Shown: positions 36,792 to 52,854 of the stretch, one piece after another
Numbering within the stretch: position 1 is the first letter of the stretch
Layout of the letters: every line of letters starts with the position of its first letter
Assembly (NCBI RefSeq): GCF_009727055.1
Contig: NC_052354.1
Span: 55,163,382 to 55,227,381, forward strand
Direction of reading: 5' to 3'
DNA: 64,000 nt
DNA from: Benincasa hispida
Lineage: Eukaryota > Streptophyta > Magnoliopsida > Cucurbitales > Cucurbitaceae
Made by a program: the position numbers and the translations under genes
Notes under the pieces: model-generated
Seen by the model: only the letters and a program-made list of their open reading frames with translations
Told to the model about the DNA's origin: nothing
Databases searched by the model: none

Positions 36792-39309
36792 GTCTTTGGC
36801 AGATTCCCCTGTTCTATATTTTTTACCTTGCTTCCAAGAACCCATTTGTACATCAAACTGGCACCAACAATAGAAACTCTTTCATTAGGATCATACAGCA
36901 GCAGAATATGTTCAAATTCTATTTCAACATTTCTGTCCCATTTTCCCACTTATTTCATTATATAACTCCCATATTTTGTGGCCAACATAAATTTTCCAAC
37001 TTCGTAAAAGACCCTTTTGCCCATGGAGTAATGACGTATCCCATCCCATCTCCTTAAAACACTCAAGGGGCAATATAGGAAATTTGATACCCTTTTTCAC
37101 CCAAAATCTTCGCTCTGTCGAGTTAGCCTTGACGAAGAAGTTAATCCACTTTATTTTTTTTAAATATAAGGTCGACCTGAGTGTTTAACCTTCAGTTTAA
37201 CCTCCCTCGTCTCCAAAATTCTCCAAACTCACGAGAAGATTATAAGTATAACCATGGCAAAATATTTACCTGTACCCAGTAAAAAGATGGTTCAAGAAGT
37301 TGGTTATCGTGACTGAAAGCATAGTTGGTCATCAATCCTTCAATAAATTTCACTCTAAGACACATAATAATGTCGCTTTAAACTTCTCGCTTCTGGAGGT
37401 AAGATGGTCCAGAAAATCTTCATAGCGTTTGAGTATTCAAAGAGCGTTGAACCTAACTATTAACTCTCCAAGTAATTATAGGATTTAACCGATAACCCCT
37501 TACATTGATCAGTAATCCTTAAAAATAAAACAGACGCAAATTGGATTCTAACCTCAATATATCAGATGTTAGCAACGTCCCAAAGGATTCTTTATTCTTT
37601 GTGATGCCTAAAGAGGGATTTTTAAATTCTGCAGAGATTGAAGAGCGAGCCCCGATTCAAATCCATATGATCAAAGAACTAAGCAAGAATGTAAATTACC
37701 CGGTTCACAAATTTCGACAGTAAAAATTTTGCCGTCGAACAATAGCATCATAGATGATTGCTTTCTCAACAGTCCAGATGTCCAAATAGACGATTCAGAT
37801 CATTGTCAGCTTTGCTTGTTTAAAAAAGGCAGATCTCCAGAGCTATTAAAGCCGAATAATTCATTCACGAACATTTGTCGAAAACCTGTATCCTTCCCAT
37901 AATCTTCACTTATTGCACACAAATCTGACGGAAACATTTCCTGAAAATCACACCTATAAACTAATAATAGAGCAAGTTATTTAAAAGAATTTCTAAATAT
38001 TATCAAAGATGTAAAAAACATTTATCAGGCACAAGCGGAAGGGCTAAAACGAGATATATTTCATCTTTAATCGTAAGTTCTTTAAATAAATAAAATTAAG
38101 AGAGAGAGAGAGAGAGAGAGAGAGGCGTTTAGAAACAGATATAGCTACAGGAAGAGTGAAATACCAGTTCCAGAAAATATGCTGAATGAATGTGAGCATA
38201 ACTTTTGGCAATAATAAACTAAAATGATTAAATGATGAATGAAAGAATAGTAAAATGGATGAAGCATTGAGTTATTTTAGCATCATCAAAAGTTGAATGG
38301 ATGAAAAAAGACAACCTGAAAAAGTGGAGTAAAATGCAATAAGCAAAACATTTAGGTCCTCAATGTAAATAAAAACAACATGCAATGTAGATTTTTGAAA
38401 ATGGAAAACAAACAGGGAAAGAATGTAAATAAACCAAGGTAAAATTGCATTTTTGGATCTGTTCAGATAACTCCTTCAAGTGTCCTGTTATCATCTTCAA
38501 CCCTGCAAAGCAACAGAAGCAAACATTTTTTCCAAGGTAGTCTTGGCAAAATTCCTTACTCTGGATGTTAAGTAACTGAATCTAGTTCATGAAAGCCAAG
38601 TCAGTTCAGTAAATTTTTATTTGGGCAGAAAAGTAAACTTCCGTACACGCCTGGAACCTAGTAAGTAATTGTAAAAGCTAATACATGAATCCTAAATCAA
38701 CCCTATTGAGTTAAATTTCATCATAAAAGCCACAGTAGTAGTTTCATGCTCTAGTCTAAAGTAGGCTGAAAATTTAAGATTGCACTCACAATAATAAAAG
38801 AGGTATTATTGGGCAATATGAACAAGTAGTATCATCCATATTGCCTTACAAAAGGAATCTTAAAGTATAGCAACAAAAATTAGTTAAAAGCACGAAATTC
38901 TTTCACACCAGTAATGTCACATAGAACCATAGGTACAAGATTGCTGTGATTCACTTCTATTTACACAGCAGAAGCCATGCTTTAGAAAGTTGGTATTCTG
39001 TAACCACCAAAGCATTTTAGTCACCTTTGCAAAAAAAAAGAATAACATGAGCTTGCAAATAGTTCAGGGACTAACACAGTCATTAAACGAGCAAGCATGT
39101 TGCAGCTTCTGCCAATAAATCACCAGAATCTCTTCAATTACATTGCAAAAAGATAACATCAAATCATCACAATTTGCAGCTTCATAGATGTAGCTTAGAA
39201 TAGTCCTGGCCAGATCTGTTGCTAAATCATGATGCAGCAAATGGTTAGAGAAAATCTAAAACACGGGTTCTGGTCGCAAGTAAGTATACTGAGGGCTTAC
39301 CATTTTTTA
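36792..39309. other. Intergenic stretch between convergent GLX1 and CKL genes
   Basis: The first part should hold the glyoxalase 3' UTR and the last part (up to 39309) the kinase 3' UTR; the two genes are tail to tail. A (GA)n microsatellite sits at 38099-38124. At 37230-37950 the + strand gives W-F-K-K-L-V-I-V-T-E-S-I-V-G followed by broken frames, which resembles LINE ORF1 or another decayed transposon. I could not settle which. Confidence 0.4.
38099..38124. repeat. (GA)n microsatellite
   Basis: About thirteen uninterrupted GA dinucleotides. Confidence 0.9.
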
Positions 39310-42142
<2,833 letters not shown>

Positions 42143-42430
42143 GACGAAAGATCAAAGTGGATCGAATTTGCAGAGATCGGTCAGAGCATGAACACAGCGA
42201 GGGTTTCGAAGATTTCGAAGATCAAATCCACAAACAAAATTCAAAAAATATATATATATAACAGAGAGAATAATTCAGATATATATATATATATATATAA
42301 ATATTTATATATATAGATTGAAATACGAATAAATAATGAGGAGAGAGGTGAGGAAACGGAGCCACAAAAACGAAGACGAGGAACAGCAAGCCAAGGACAG
42401 ATAGACCAAAGAGCCGTTTCGTTGTTACCC
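42143..42430 (-). promoter_or_regulatory. 5' leader and proximal promoter of the casein kinase gene, with AT microsatellites
   Basis: On the - strand, the 100 bases before the ATG are mixed in composition. Beyond them are (TA)n tracts at about 42248-42260 and 42281-42316, then a GA/CG-richer block to 42420. The TA tracts may provide the TATA region, but the transcription start cannot be fixed. Confidence 0.4.
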
Positions 42431-42599
42431 TCTTCTTTCTAATTCTACCTTGGACTCCAAGCGATAAACTTTAATGCCTTAGGGGTACTTTCGTATTTTC
42501 ATCCTACGTGGTTTCATTGACCTCTTCACTATTTATATTTTCCTTCACTTAGGGTTAGGAGTGCTCCGAGAAAAGATCGAAACTGTTTAGTGTGAGGAG

Positions 42600-42805
42600 T
42601 TAGTCGTGAGACCCGAAAATTTCTTATACTATGATAGTAATGAATTTTTTTCTATATTGTCTCTCTATTTACTGTGTGTCACGTCAATTGATTTTAAAAA
42701 ATAAGGTGGGACTTACGTTAATATGAGATCTATAAATATTTATGAAGATAAATTTATGATATGAATAATGAGAGTATGATACTCTTGTAGTACTAAAATT
42801 CTTTT
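42600..42805. mobile_element. Short MITE with 'AATT.TAGTA.TA..ATAGTA'-type ends
   Basis: The left end 'aaaatttcttatactatgatagta' and the right end near 42775-42805 ('gatactcttgtagtactaaaattc') are approximate inverted repeats. The same type of end occurs at 46305-46470. Confidence 0.45.
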
Positions 42806-42979
42806 TATCATGAAACCTATAGTGTATAGAGCTAGTAATTCATTAAATTAATGTTAATAAGTTATGAAATCTATCGTAGTTAATGGCTAGTTGAGTTAAG
42901 TAAGGAGTGAAATTGGCTAACTCCACTTCATCCCACCCAACTTGGAAAAATATTAGAGTACCTTCGTTTCATTGCTTCT

Positions 42980-43615
42980 ACATAGGAGTGCAACACAAAA
43001 TTGAAAAATCAAAAAACCAAACCAATCCAAATCGATCCAATTGTTTAGTTTGATTTTTTAGTATAAACTTGAACATATTGGTCTGTATATGTAGAAAACA
43101 AAAAAGAATCTGTTTGGATTGATCTTTTATTTGAAAAATCAATCAAAACCAAACCGAATCAAAGGTTTATATCTACTCTCAAAAATAAATTCTAACATCA
43201 AGCATTTATAGTATTTTAATTATCCTGCTGCATGTATATTTGTCATTCAGGAAAAAAATGACCAATTTTATGGTGCTTGTATGTTTTTTTATTTAAAAAA
43301 GTGCCAAGAAAAAAACAAAAATATTGAATTTCAATCTATAAACAAAAGAAATAAATCCTGCTTTAATTTAAAATTAATAAAAAGAACCAATTAAAAAAAC
43401 AGAAATAAAAAATAAAAATTTGGAAGAAAATAGAAAATACAAAAAAAAAAAAAAAAAATCAAATTATACCAAACCAAACTAAATAAAAACTAATTCATTG
43501 TTTTTGTTCTTGGATATTGGTTTGGATTTCATTCTTTATAAGATAATTGGTTTTGGATTGGTTCTTTGTTGACCCCTAAACCGACAAAATCGTATTGATT
43601 ATCACCACTACTTCT
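42980..43615. mobile_element. Probable MITE rich in 'aaccaaaccaa' / 'ttggtttggatt' ends
   Basis: The left part ('gaaaaatcaaaaaaccaaac') and the right part ('ttggttttggattggttctt') are roughly inverted copies around an AT-rich core. No coding capacity. Confidence 0.45.
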
Positions 43616-45654
43616 ATGATAATATTGATTAAAAATAATGTGACATCTGAGAAATAATTAATAATAGATTAATATAGCATTTAATGATGTGTTAGCTTAA
43701 TAGTGCTTAAAATTTTCCCATCTACATCGTTATGGATTATTTTTTGTTTTATTTAGTTAAATTTTTTTACTTTTAGATTGTCTCCCTTTTGTGATGTTAT
43801 AAAATATTTAATAAATTTATGAACTTTTAATGGTTTGTCTAAATTAGTTGTCCCATTTTCTATTTCAATATTTCTCTGTATGCAAACTAAAAATAAAAAA
43901 TAAAAATAAATTAGTTGTCCCACTTTTTCAGAAAACAATCCACTCTTAATTACGTGTCTCCAATAGTTCTCCGATTTTTTTACCATTTTTTTAAAATTAT
44001 CGATCAACAAAGAATAAAATTCAAAATTTAAAAATTCATCGAATACAAAATTTAATTCTATATTTATTAGGTTAGTTAATTTTGAAAAATAATTACAAAA
44101 TCCAAAATCAGAGAATTGGATAATTTTTTAATTTCGATACCAAATAAACACAGATTTAAAATTTTATTGGCTAAATTTATATAATTTAACCTTTTTAAAT
44201 TATGAAGTCACTAATTTTTTGGCCGATGGCTTTCAATATTTTATTTAATTAGAGTTTGGTGGGTTAAATAATATAATTCCGACCTTGAGCCTGGAACAAG
44301 CTGGGATATGTTTTTCCCCCTATTATATGTGTGTGTATTTTTTATTTTTTATTTTTTATTATTTGTAAGAAAATATATGTATATTCCCTTTTAAACCACG
44401 GTATTTTTTATCATGTTGATTTGGTTCAAACTATAGAATCTCCGACTTATTCACATGTCCCACTCTCTCTACGTTAACCTAAATTTTTAGGTTAGAATAT
44501 TATTTTTATTTTCTACTTATTTTAGACTTTTATTTTAATAAATCTTAAAATTAATTTATTGTTAATTATTTCTAAGAAAATTTAGTTTTCATTAGCATTA
44601 AATTATGAAAATATATTTAAATAGTGTTTTTCATTATTGTTTAATATTTATTTAAAAAATTAACTAAGAAAATCAAAATTTAAGATTTATTTAAAATACG
44701 TAGACTAAAACTAAACAAATAAGAGTATATAGTCTAAATAAAATTGAACTCAAAGTATCATGACTAAAATAATATTTTAATAAAAAAATACCTTTGGTCA
44801 AGTAATTTTATCGTCAATTTTCAAATATCTCTATTTTTTAAATAAAGTTACAATATTACCTTTACCTTTCCATACATATTTCAAAGTAATTATTGAAATA
44901 GTTTATGAAAATATTAGGTTAAAATTATGAACAGTAACGATATGAAAGTGATTTGAAGTTGTGGAACCTAAACACCATCATATTATTCTAGATCAACATC
45001 ATCGTTTCAAAGTGCACTTTTCAATTAAAATTTTAATGAATTTCTATTTTAATGATCATTTTGAAGTATTTATGACATGTCAAGCTATTGGATAAATTTT
45101 TTTTCAAAACAAAACAGTGAAGTGATGGGTTTTTTTTGGGGGTGTGTGTACGTAATTTACTTTTTTCTCTTTTTTTAAAAAAAATTTCTTTTTCATTTTC
45201 CCAAGCTTTTAGTTAAATAATATTTTTGGTGTGATATTGTTCATTTCGAGGCTTTGATCTACTTTTTGCATCGATTACTACTTTTTTTTTTTCCAGTTCC
45301 AGCAACGAGATGCAAATTATTTCGAAAGAAAAAAAGACAAAAGAAATTAGTGGATGAGAATTGAACAATTTTCAAATTTTATGACCTCGTATTTGAAGCG
45401 TCTGTAATTTTTATTTATTTATTTATTTTTATTTCTGAACTTTGAATTAAAATTTAAGGTTGAAAATTATGTTTTGACCAAGTTTTTAATGTTATTTTCT
45501 TACCTTACAAATTTAATTTGTGTCCATTTGAATTGAATTGAGAAAAAAATATTTTTTTAAAAATTCATTTTTATTTAAACACTTTTGATAAAATAGATTA
45601 AAATACACTTGAAAAATCATTTAATGACTTGTTTTTTAAATTAAACACTTGAAA
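43616..45654. other. AT-rich intergenic stretch
   Basis: No gene recognised. An 85-codon frame at 43753-44010 on the - strand has only AT-driven composition. Confidence 0.5.
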
Positions 45655-46142
45655 ATAAGAGTGTGCGTCGGTCGGTTTGTGTTGATTTTGAGAGAAAACC
45701 GGTACCGAAAACTTACCAAAAAAAGTGCATGAAATCCAATTGACGGTCATTCAGTTTGGTTGATCAGTTTTGTCGGGTTTTTATTTTTAATCAAAGTCAA
45801 AGTAAATTAAAATGAAAGATGAAATATTATTGTTATGTTAACATAATTTGTAATTTTTTTAAAAATTTAAATCAATCATTATTTTATGAAAAAATTAAAT
45901 CAATCATGTAATGGGCTTGTAATTTAGGCAACATAAAAAATTAAACAATAAACCAATTCTAAGGCAATAAGCTTGGGTTTGTGTTGATGTTAGTAGGCTT
46001 ACTTTTATACTATCCTAACAATATATATATATATATCAGTGGTCGATTGGTTAGATATATGAAAACCAACCGACCGACCTCAATTCGGTTGGTTTTGATC
46101 AGCCTATCGATTTTCAATACCTTTACACTCATTCCTACTTAA
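45655..46142. mobile_element. MITE with 'gtcggtcggtttgtg' / 'accaaccgaccgacc' inverted ends
   Basis: The left end 'aagagtgtgcgtcggtcggt' and the reverse complement of the right end ('aagtaggaatgagtgtaaag') resemble each other, and sub-terminal 'ggtcggtttg' / 'caaccgaccgacc' pair as inverted repeats. A (TA)n tract lies near 46020. A fragment of the family occurs at 26390-26510. Confidence 0.5.
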
Positions 46143-46304
46143 AAATATATTACAAACATAACTTTTATATTAGGGTAGTGCCAACAAATTTTCATACTAC
46201 GTAAATTAACTATTTCTCACAAATGAAGCATTTAAGAACGATATATGTTTGTGAAAATATCCAATGTTAAATGGAAGAACATATTATTGCACTAGTAGAA
46301 GGGA

Positions 46305-46470
46305 AAAATTCTAGTACTACCATAGTACCAATTCATTCTATTCATTATTTAAAAAGTTACTAAATGATTTATTAATTTATTTCGTGGAATTCACATATTA
46401 TTAAATATTATTATTGTGGTAAGTAATAGTTGAAGGTAATGTAGAAAATTTTTTATACTATCCTAATACT
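46305..46470. mobile_element. Short MITE, second member of the 42600 family
   Basis: Left 'aaattctagtactaccatag' and right (reverse complement 'aaatttatagtattaggata') ends align well as terminal inverted repeats around an AT-rich core. Confidence 0.5.
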
Positions 46471-47826
46471 ATAAATTTTGTCACAGTAAAAATTATTTCT
46501 ATTGACATACTGAAAACTCATCCATTTCGGTTTGTTTTTGGAAAAAAATCTCCTAACTAGGACATGGACGTATCTTGCCACATCAGCAATTTTTAAAAAA
46601 TAATTTAAGGTCAATTGTCATTAAAAAAAATAAATTTACAGTATAAACGAATTGACCATACTGCGTAGCCTTCTATTTTCTCTTTTCTCTGCCATTAACA
46701 TCATCCCACGTCATCATTTGCCCGTGACTTGAACATGGAACACAAACAAATGGTTTACAATTTTCTGAACTAAAAAATTAAACAAAAGCAAAAAAAAATC
46801 GTTTAAAAGATGCTTCGTTTACCCGCGAGCTTTTTCAAAGCTCATTGTATTGTATTGTTTTTTTTAAAAAAGAAATATATTCTAAAATTACTTTTCATTT
46901 CCTTTCTTACAAAAAGAACCAAACAAATAAATAAGAAAAATTTTCATCAATAGAAAAAATGTCAAATAATTTATAAAAATAACAAAAAAAAATATCGATA
47001 CATTCGTCTATATTTCTATCATTTTCTATCATTGATAGATGTTCATAGACTTCTATCTACTTCTATTAAAAAAGATTAAAATTTTATTATTTTATATAAA
47101 TAATTTTTCTTATTTCTCCCTTTTTTTAAAATAATAAATAAACAACACAAACAAACAAATATGTCATGGCTTGTTTTTCTTATTTAATATATTTGGACAT
47201 ATATTTTCTTTCGGTAAACTCAAAATCACACTATTTTGTTTTTTTAAGAAAGTCATCAAACATCGTTGTTACCAACAGATAAATAAATTTTTAATTATTT
47301 AAATCACGTCATATTTTCATTCTGACTTTTAATTTTTAAAATAAAATCGATTAAAGCACCATTTTAATCAAACTACTTTAAATAACTAATTTTAGTCTAT
47401 AGACACTTAATAGATCTTCAAAATAGCCCCTATGTCTAGTGTATTATTTGTTTTAAAAAATAAAATGTCTCCAGTGACATTAACTTTATAAAATTTGTAA
47501 ATGTATTCACATAATCTATTTTTTTTCATGAAAAATATATTTTTTATTTAACGATTTTATTATTATTATTATTTATAAAGGTTAGTTTTGAATGACTAAA
47601 TCTAAGATATATCGAAATTGCATGGATTAAATTTAAGACTTATCTAAATATAAAACATAAATTTAAGTAATTAATTGAAAGTATAAAGACTATAATGGAA
47701 TGAAACACAAAATATGGAGACTAAAGTGATATTTTTAACCCGTTAAAATGAATTCTTTTAAAATAATATCATTTTAATAATTATTAACAAAAGTAGGGTT
47801 TGGTAATGTAAAAATTAGAGTAGTTG
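46471..47826. other. AT-rich intergenic stretch
   Basis: No gene or clear element boundary recognised. A short direct repeat 'tctatcattttctatcattg' region is at about 47020. Confidence 0.45.
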
Positions 47827-48469
47827 AATCATGAACCCAGTACACGATTAGTCCTAAATCGGGGACGGGGTCCACAACTTCCTTCACATCACGTGCATCT
47901 GACACAAGCAGACTACCAAATGGACAATCATGCATCGTTGATCAGCTAATCGTGGACCCCGTCCACAATTACCATAAGTCGTGTACCGGGTACATGACTT
48001 AATTGTCCCAAATACGCCCGATGACCTTCCCATCCGAAACTTTTCACTTTTTGCCTCTATCTCACAGCCACCGGTCCGACTACCACTGCTATCCACCGCG
48101 TCTACCATCTGTCGTTCTTCCTGCTACCGCCGACTGTAGGTAAAGTCCCCCCCCCCCTCCCGAGTTTCCTCCATATTTAAGTGTGTGCTCCATAGATCTA
48201 TATTTGGGCTTATTCGTTTTTTTAGTTGAATATCATAACTTGGACGATCGATTTTTGGACTGTATCATAACTTGGATTTTTTTAGGTGTATTCATCCATC
48301 AATTCAATAGGAATGTTACATTGGAGTTGATTTAAGTGCATTTGATTTTTTTTTTTTTTTAATTTGAATTTGGGTTGATTTAAGAAAAATTTTAGACGGT
48401 TTGGCTATTAGATTAATATATATATTTTTTTGTCAATTATAAAAGTTGTAAAATTTTGAGTAAATGTGT

Positions 48470-49360
48470 CGATGTGTCTTGAAGAATTAGTCATTCTTGA
48501 ACCTGGAAATGATGAAGACGATGATATTCACGTGGAACTGGATGAATTATTTCGAAATGATAAAAGTGCAGAACATGATCTTGAATCATTCAAAGATGTC
48601 ACACAAATAGATTAGGGGATCACTAATTCAACCTGTGAACGAGGGTCAACATTGAAGGAAAGGAGTACATGTGTAAATAATTATAGTTTAATACAAAAAT
48701 GAATGTTTTTTACACTAGAGAAAATTTACGACTGGTTGTAAAAAAAATGCTATGTCATAGAATAATATAAGATTATCATAGTAGAATCAAATCAAGATAT
48801 TCGGTATGTGAGATGCAAATAGTGGAAGGATGGTTATGATTAAAGATTACGAGCATATCGGCGTAAAACTCATGAAAGGTGTGAAATCACTAGACTCGAA
48901 GGGGAGCACTCATGTTCGTACTCATAATTGACATAGGATCATTCACAGCTTGATTCAAATTTTATGAGTATTGAAATCTAAAATATGGTTAGAGCTGATC
49001 TTGGGTACATGTGGTTGTACACCAAGAAGCAATTAAAAGACAATATGGGTATAATGTTAATTATAGATGGGTGTAGCAATCCAAGAGAAAAACATTGATT
49101 GTTGTGTTTGGGGATTGAGAGAAATCATATTCAGAGCTTCCGCATTGGTCAAGTGTTATTGTGCATTACAATCTTGGAACATAATCGGATTGGTATTTCC
49201 TTCCGTCTGATGTTCCAGGTACGACTATTTTCGGTCCAGTTTTCTAGTCCTTCGGTCTTGTAAGAGAATGATTAAATACTGTACACCATTAATTTAGATT
49301 GATGGAACTCATATCTATAGAAAGTATACGAAAAAATTACTGCCTAATTACTGTCAAGAT
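48470..49360 (+). pseudogene. MULE transposase remnant
   Basis: The + strand encodes, across several frames, an acidic leader (GNDEDDDIHVELDELF) and a MuDR N-terminal-like zinc domain (V-R-C-K-W-W-K-D-G-Y, then T-R-L-E-G-E-H-S-C-S near 48880-48920). Next comes 'L-G-Y-M-W-L-Y-T-K-K-Q', and at about 49296-49330 I-D-G-T-H-I-Y-R-K-Y, which corresponds to the start of the transposase catalytic core (IDGTHLYGKY). Multiple stops and frameshifts interrupt it and the DDE residues downstream are missing, so it cannot produce an active enzyme. Confidence 0.75.
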
Positions 49361-49469
49361 GATCAAGATATCTAGTTAACCGTTAGTCCTCTTATATACT
49401 TCCATATTGTAGGGTGACATCATAGTCCTCTCATATGCTTCCATATAGTAAGGTGACATTATCTAGATT

Positions 49470-50053
49470 GTGTGTTGAGAAAGTTCGATATGCGAAAAAT
49501 AGTACCTTCATTGTGCTATACACTCCCGACGCTACACCAGATTGATTTAAGAGGTAAGCACGACCAAGACTGGCGTCCATGCATAATACATATCATACTG
49601 GTGTGCACGTCATTATCGTTGTACATAAGTAGAAATAACAAATGGACCAGTTATATCACATGACTATTTTTCCTGGTACGATCAATCACGAGGCGATCTA
49701 TCACACCTGACGACACTTACTATTACTGCATGGTAAGAGATTTATTATCTTACATTTTTCAAATATATGATATGAACATTATTTAATATTGTTTTTTTCA
49801 TCGTACATAATAATTTTGTCCAAGATGTACATCAGTACAACACAATTTACCAAAGTTGGGTTCAACGTGTGATCAAACCTTGGTAAATGTAGAAAGTATT
49901 ATTCAACAAACAAGACGACTCAATGTTGTAGACACTGATCGAAGACGTATTCGTCGCAGACGACAACGACAACAAGACAAAGCTAATTTAGAGGCACACG
50001 AAGACAATCCCTGTGAGGTAAGCGCTAGGGGGTCGTCTTTTAATTTCATGTAA
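49470..50053 (+). pseudogene. Plant mobile domain C-terminal remnant
   Basis: At 49535-49590 the frame reads L-H-Q-I-D-L-R-G-K-H-D-Q-D-W, a recognised signature of the C-terminal half of PMD proteins. Near 49680-49740 is S-I-T-R-R-S-I-T-P-D-D-T-Y-Y, its usual follow-on. A 65-codon frame at 49856-50053 ends in an Arg-rich tail (DTDRRRIRRRRQRQQ) common to these proteins. An AT-rich segment between the blocks may be an old intron. It sits directly after the transposase fragment, consistent with PMD-carrying MULEs. Confidence 0.7.
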
Positions 50054-50385
50054 ACTTCTATTTTGAAATTAAATAACTAATTTATCTTTTTCTAAAATAG
50101 ACTCTACCAAATACATGAGTTTCTATTTTTTTATTTGTAGAGGAAAGTACCAGTTAGTCAAGTCAAATTTTTATTTTTAATATGGCTGCAAACTACACAA
50201 CAAAATATATAACTAAGTTTAGTGTAAAAGAAAGTTGTTAGTTAGAAATTAAAAAAGAAAATAATCAAAATCGAAAAAAAATAGAAATAGTCAAATCGTG
50301 GACCTCGTCCATGAGTATGGTTTTGACCAAGTCCATCGGCGCTGATTGGATTAGAACATAATTGTGTACCCGATATATGATTTTC

Positions 50386-52354
50386 CTCCGACTCAAAACT
50401 ACCATATTTTTGTCAATACTTTCAACTTCAACACTATTTTTGAAAATTCTTTTCTATCTACCCATTTTTGTCATTACTTTCAAAAACCACAATATTCTTC
50501 AACTTTATCCCGTAAAAATTTATGAACTAAAATATTGTTTGATATTTTGAAATTAATTAAAAAAAAAAGGGTTGACCTTAAGGATTTACTGGGCTGGGTT
50601 TAGATAGCCCAGTCAAACCAAACAAATTGGGCCCATCATGTTGGACATTCTAGAACAGTAGAACACTTTCATCGATATTTAATTACAATTAACACAAAGA
50701 AATGTGTAAAACGTTAAATTATAAATTTGATCCTTATGATCTTAAAAGTTAGAATTTTATTTTTATAATTTGATAAAATTTTATAAATAGTACAAAATAT
50801 TAACATCAGGAGTATTTGATAAATGAGTATGAGTTATTGTGTTGGGTGGGTATTTATTACTCATGTTTGTTAAACCCATAAAGAAAACCTATGGGATATT
50901 AAAACCCCCTCTTTTACCCACTCAAAACTCCCATTTTTTATCTCCTCAAAACTAATCCTAAAAATCAATATATTTTCATTTCTTTCTTTCTTCCTTCATC
51001 TTTGCCGTTTGGATCCAGATCTGATTTTTTTTTTTAATCGTCAAACCTTTGGATTCTAAGTATCGTAAAAAAATTTTGTATTTGTATTATGACAGGAATA
51101 TTATAAGTATCGAAAAAAACATATATTTTGTGATTTTTTTTGGAAACGGCCACATGTTTGGTTGGTTCATATTATTTTTGTCATCTTATGAAAAATGTTA
51201 CTGTACTACATCACATTCTCACCATCATAATCAAATGAAAAGTAATTATCCTATGTACAATTTCAATTCCAAATATACTATCCATATTATATAAAAATAA
51301 ACGGTATGATATGTGAAATAATAAAGTTAAGTTAGCAAGATTCAATATATATACATACAATATATCAATTAGTAATTGGGATAATTACCTTCAATATATA
51401 TACATACAATACACAATATACCAATTAATTTAGCAGCAATAAAATATATTTTGTTGGTATGTTTTACCGATTGAAGAGAATTAGAATTATTACAGTTTTT
51501 GAAAAGAATATATGCAAAATAATCTATTATGTTCTACAAATTGAGATTGTCCAGTTTATGTCATAAATGATTTGAGAAAACATATGTATATTTGAAAATT
51601 AATCAACAATAGCAAAGCATAAAACTAAAAAAAATAAAATAATGAAATAAAAAACAAATAGAAAAAATATAACTAATCTCATTCACAAAAAATTGCATTA
51701 GATCCCAACTCTCAACTCAATTCTACACAACAAACATAGATAATAATTATCAACTCAACTCAACTCTGTAAACAAACTCAGACAATTTAACTCCTCAGAT
51801 AATTTAACTCTCCAGATAATAAGCACCAAACATACCCTAAGAGATAGAGTACAAACAATTAACTATTCATATGCGTGCTAATGAGGCTGCCTAATGATTT
51901 TATATAGATGATTGAATAAAAAACAAGTTAGATATAAAATGGAATATGTGTGAGCCTAACGTCATTGAATTTTGACATTGGGTTCTAACGGAAGAGAGTA
52001 TTGATGAGATTTAATCGAATCATGGGACAAAATTCTAACTTTTAAAATGAAACTTTTCAATTTAATTTAAATATAAAAGCGCTGGAATAAATAAAATTTG
52101 ATTTGTAGAAGTAAATGCTGAGTATTAAATTCTTATATATAATTATGAAAATATTAATATTGAAAACATTACTAACCTTTTAGTAGATCCTGTGTTAAAG
52201 GTTTATGTCCACACCCTAAAATTGTAATGTTGAATTTAGTTAAGGTTAAAATGAACAGTTTCTCACTTTATAAATTTTAAAGCTTCCATTGTGTTATGGG
52301 TTTTCCCTATAAGGATGAGATGCATGATTTAAAATTGGGTTGAAATGTTAATTC
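50386..52354. other. AT-rich stretch, possibly a ~1 kb TIR element at 50805-51840
   Basis: The right side ends in 'agataataagcaccaaacat' and the left in 'ggagtatttgataaatgagt', a loose inverted resemblance. Between them are repeated 'tatatatacatacaatat' phrases (51345-51420). No gene seen. Confidence 0.3.
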
Positions 52355-52655
52355 CATTTGATAATTTTTTGATTTTTTGGTTTTAACTTTTGAAAATTAA
52401 GTCCATAAAAACACTCCTTATCACCTTTAAATTTATGATTTTGTTATCTACTTTTTACTAGTGTTTTTAAAAACCAAGCCAAAAATTGAAAACTAAAAAA
52501 ATAGTCTTTTAACTTTTTTTGTTTTTAGAATTTAATCAAGAATTCAACTCTTGCACTTAAAAAAGATGTAAAGCATTGTAAAAAATTGAGAAGAAATAGA
52601 TTTACTTTTCAAAAATTAAAAATTAAAAACAAAATGGTTATCAAATAGGGCTAAT
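52355..52655. mobile_element. Complete-looking copy of the 12903-type MITE
   Basis: Begins 'ccatttgataattttttgat' and ends 'aaacaaaatggttatcaaat', a good inverted repeat. It contains the family marker 'attcaactcttgcacttaa'. About 300 bp. Confidence 0.65.
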
Positions 52656-52854
52656 TATTAAAATTTGGAAGACTATTCCATTTTTGTCCTTTTAATGTTT
52701 AAGCTTAAGATGCCTCTTTTTAAGATTCTTAGATTTTACATACTTTATGGAAAAAAGAAAAAGAAAGGTTCGTTTCAATCTTTCAACTTTAAACACCCTT
52801 TATTTTTTTTCAAACCAAATGGATAAAATATATATAAGATGTGTATTATATCAA

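Larger units (their letters stand above)
47827..50385 (+). mobile_element. Decayed Mutator-like element carrying transposase and plant mobile domain pieces
   Basis: The left edge contains 'cagtacacgattagtcctaa' and the reverse complement of the right edge 'gggtacacaattatgttcta', an imperfect terminal inverted repeat. 'ggggtccac' and 'cgaggtccacg' follow inside. A palindromic 'gtgtaccgggtacatgac' lies at 47984-48001. Between the ends are a MuDR-type transposase fragment and a PMD C-terminal region on the same strand. The whole is about 2.6 kb, too short for an intact element. Target duplications were not found. Confidence 0.6.

Noticed and set aside
36650..36949. 99-codon - strand frame overlapping the last glyoxalase exon
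   Set aside because: Antisense to exon 9 and intron; no family recognised, though a transposon origin for part of it cannot be excluded.
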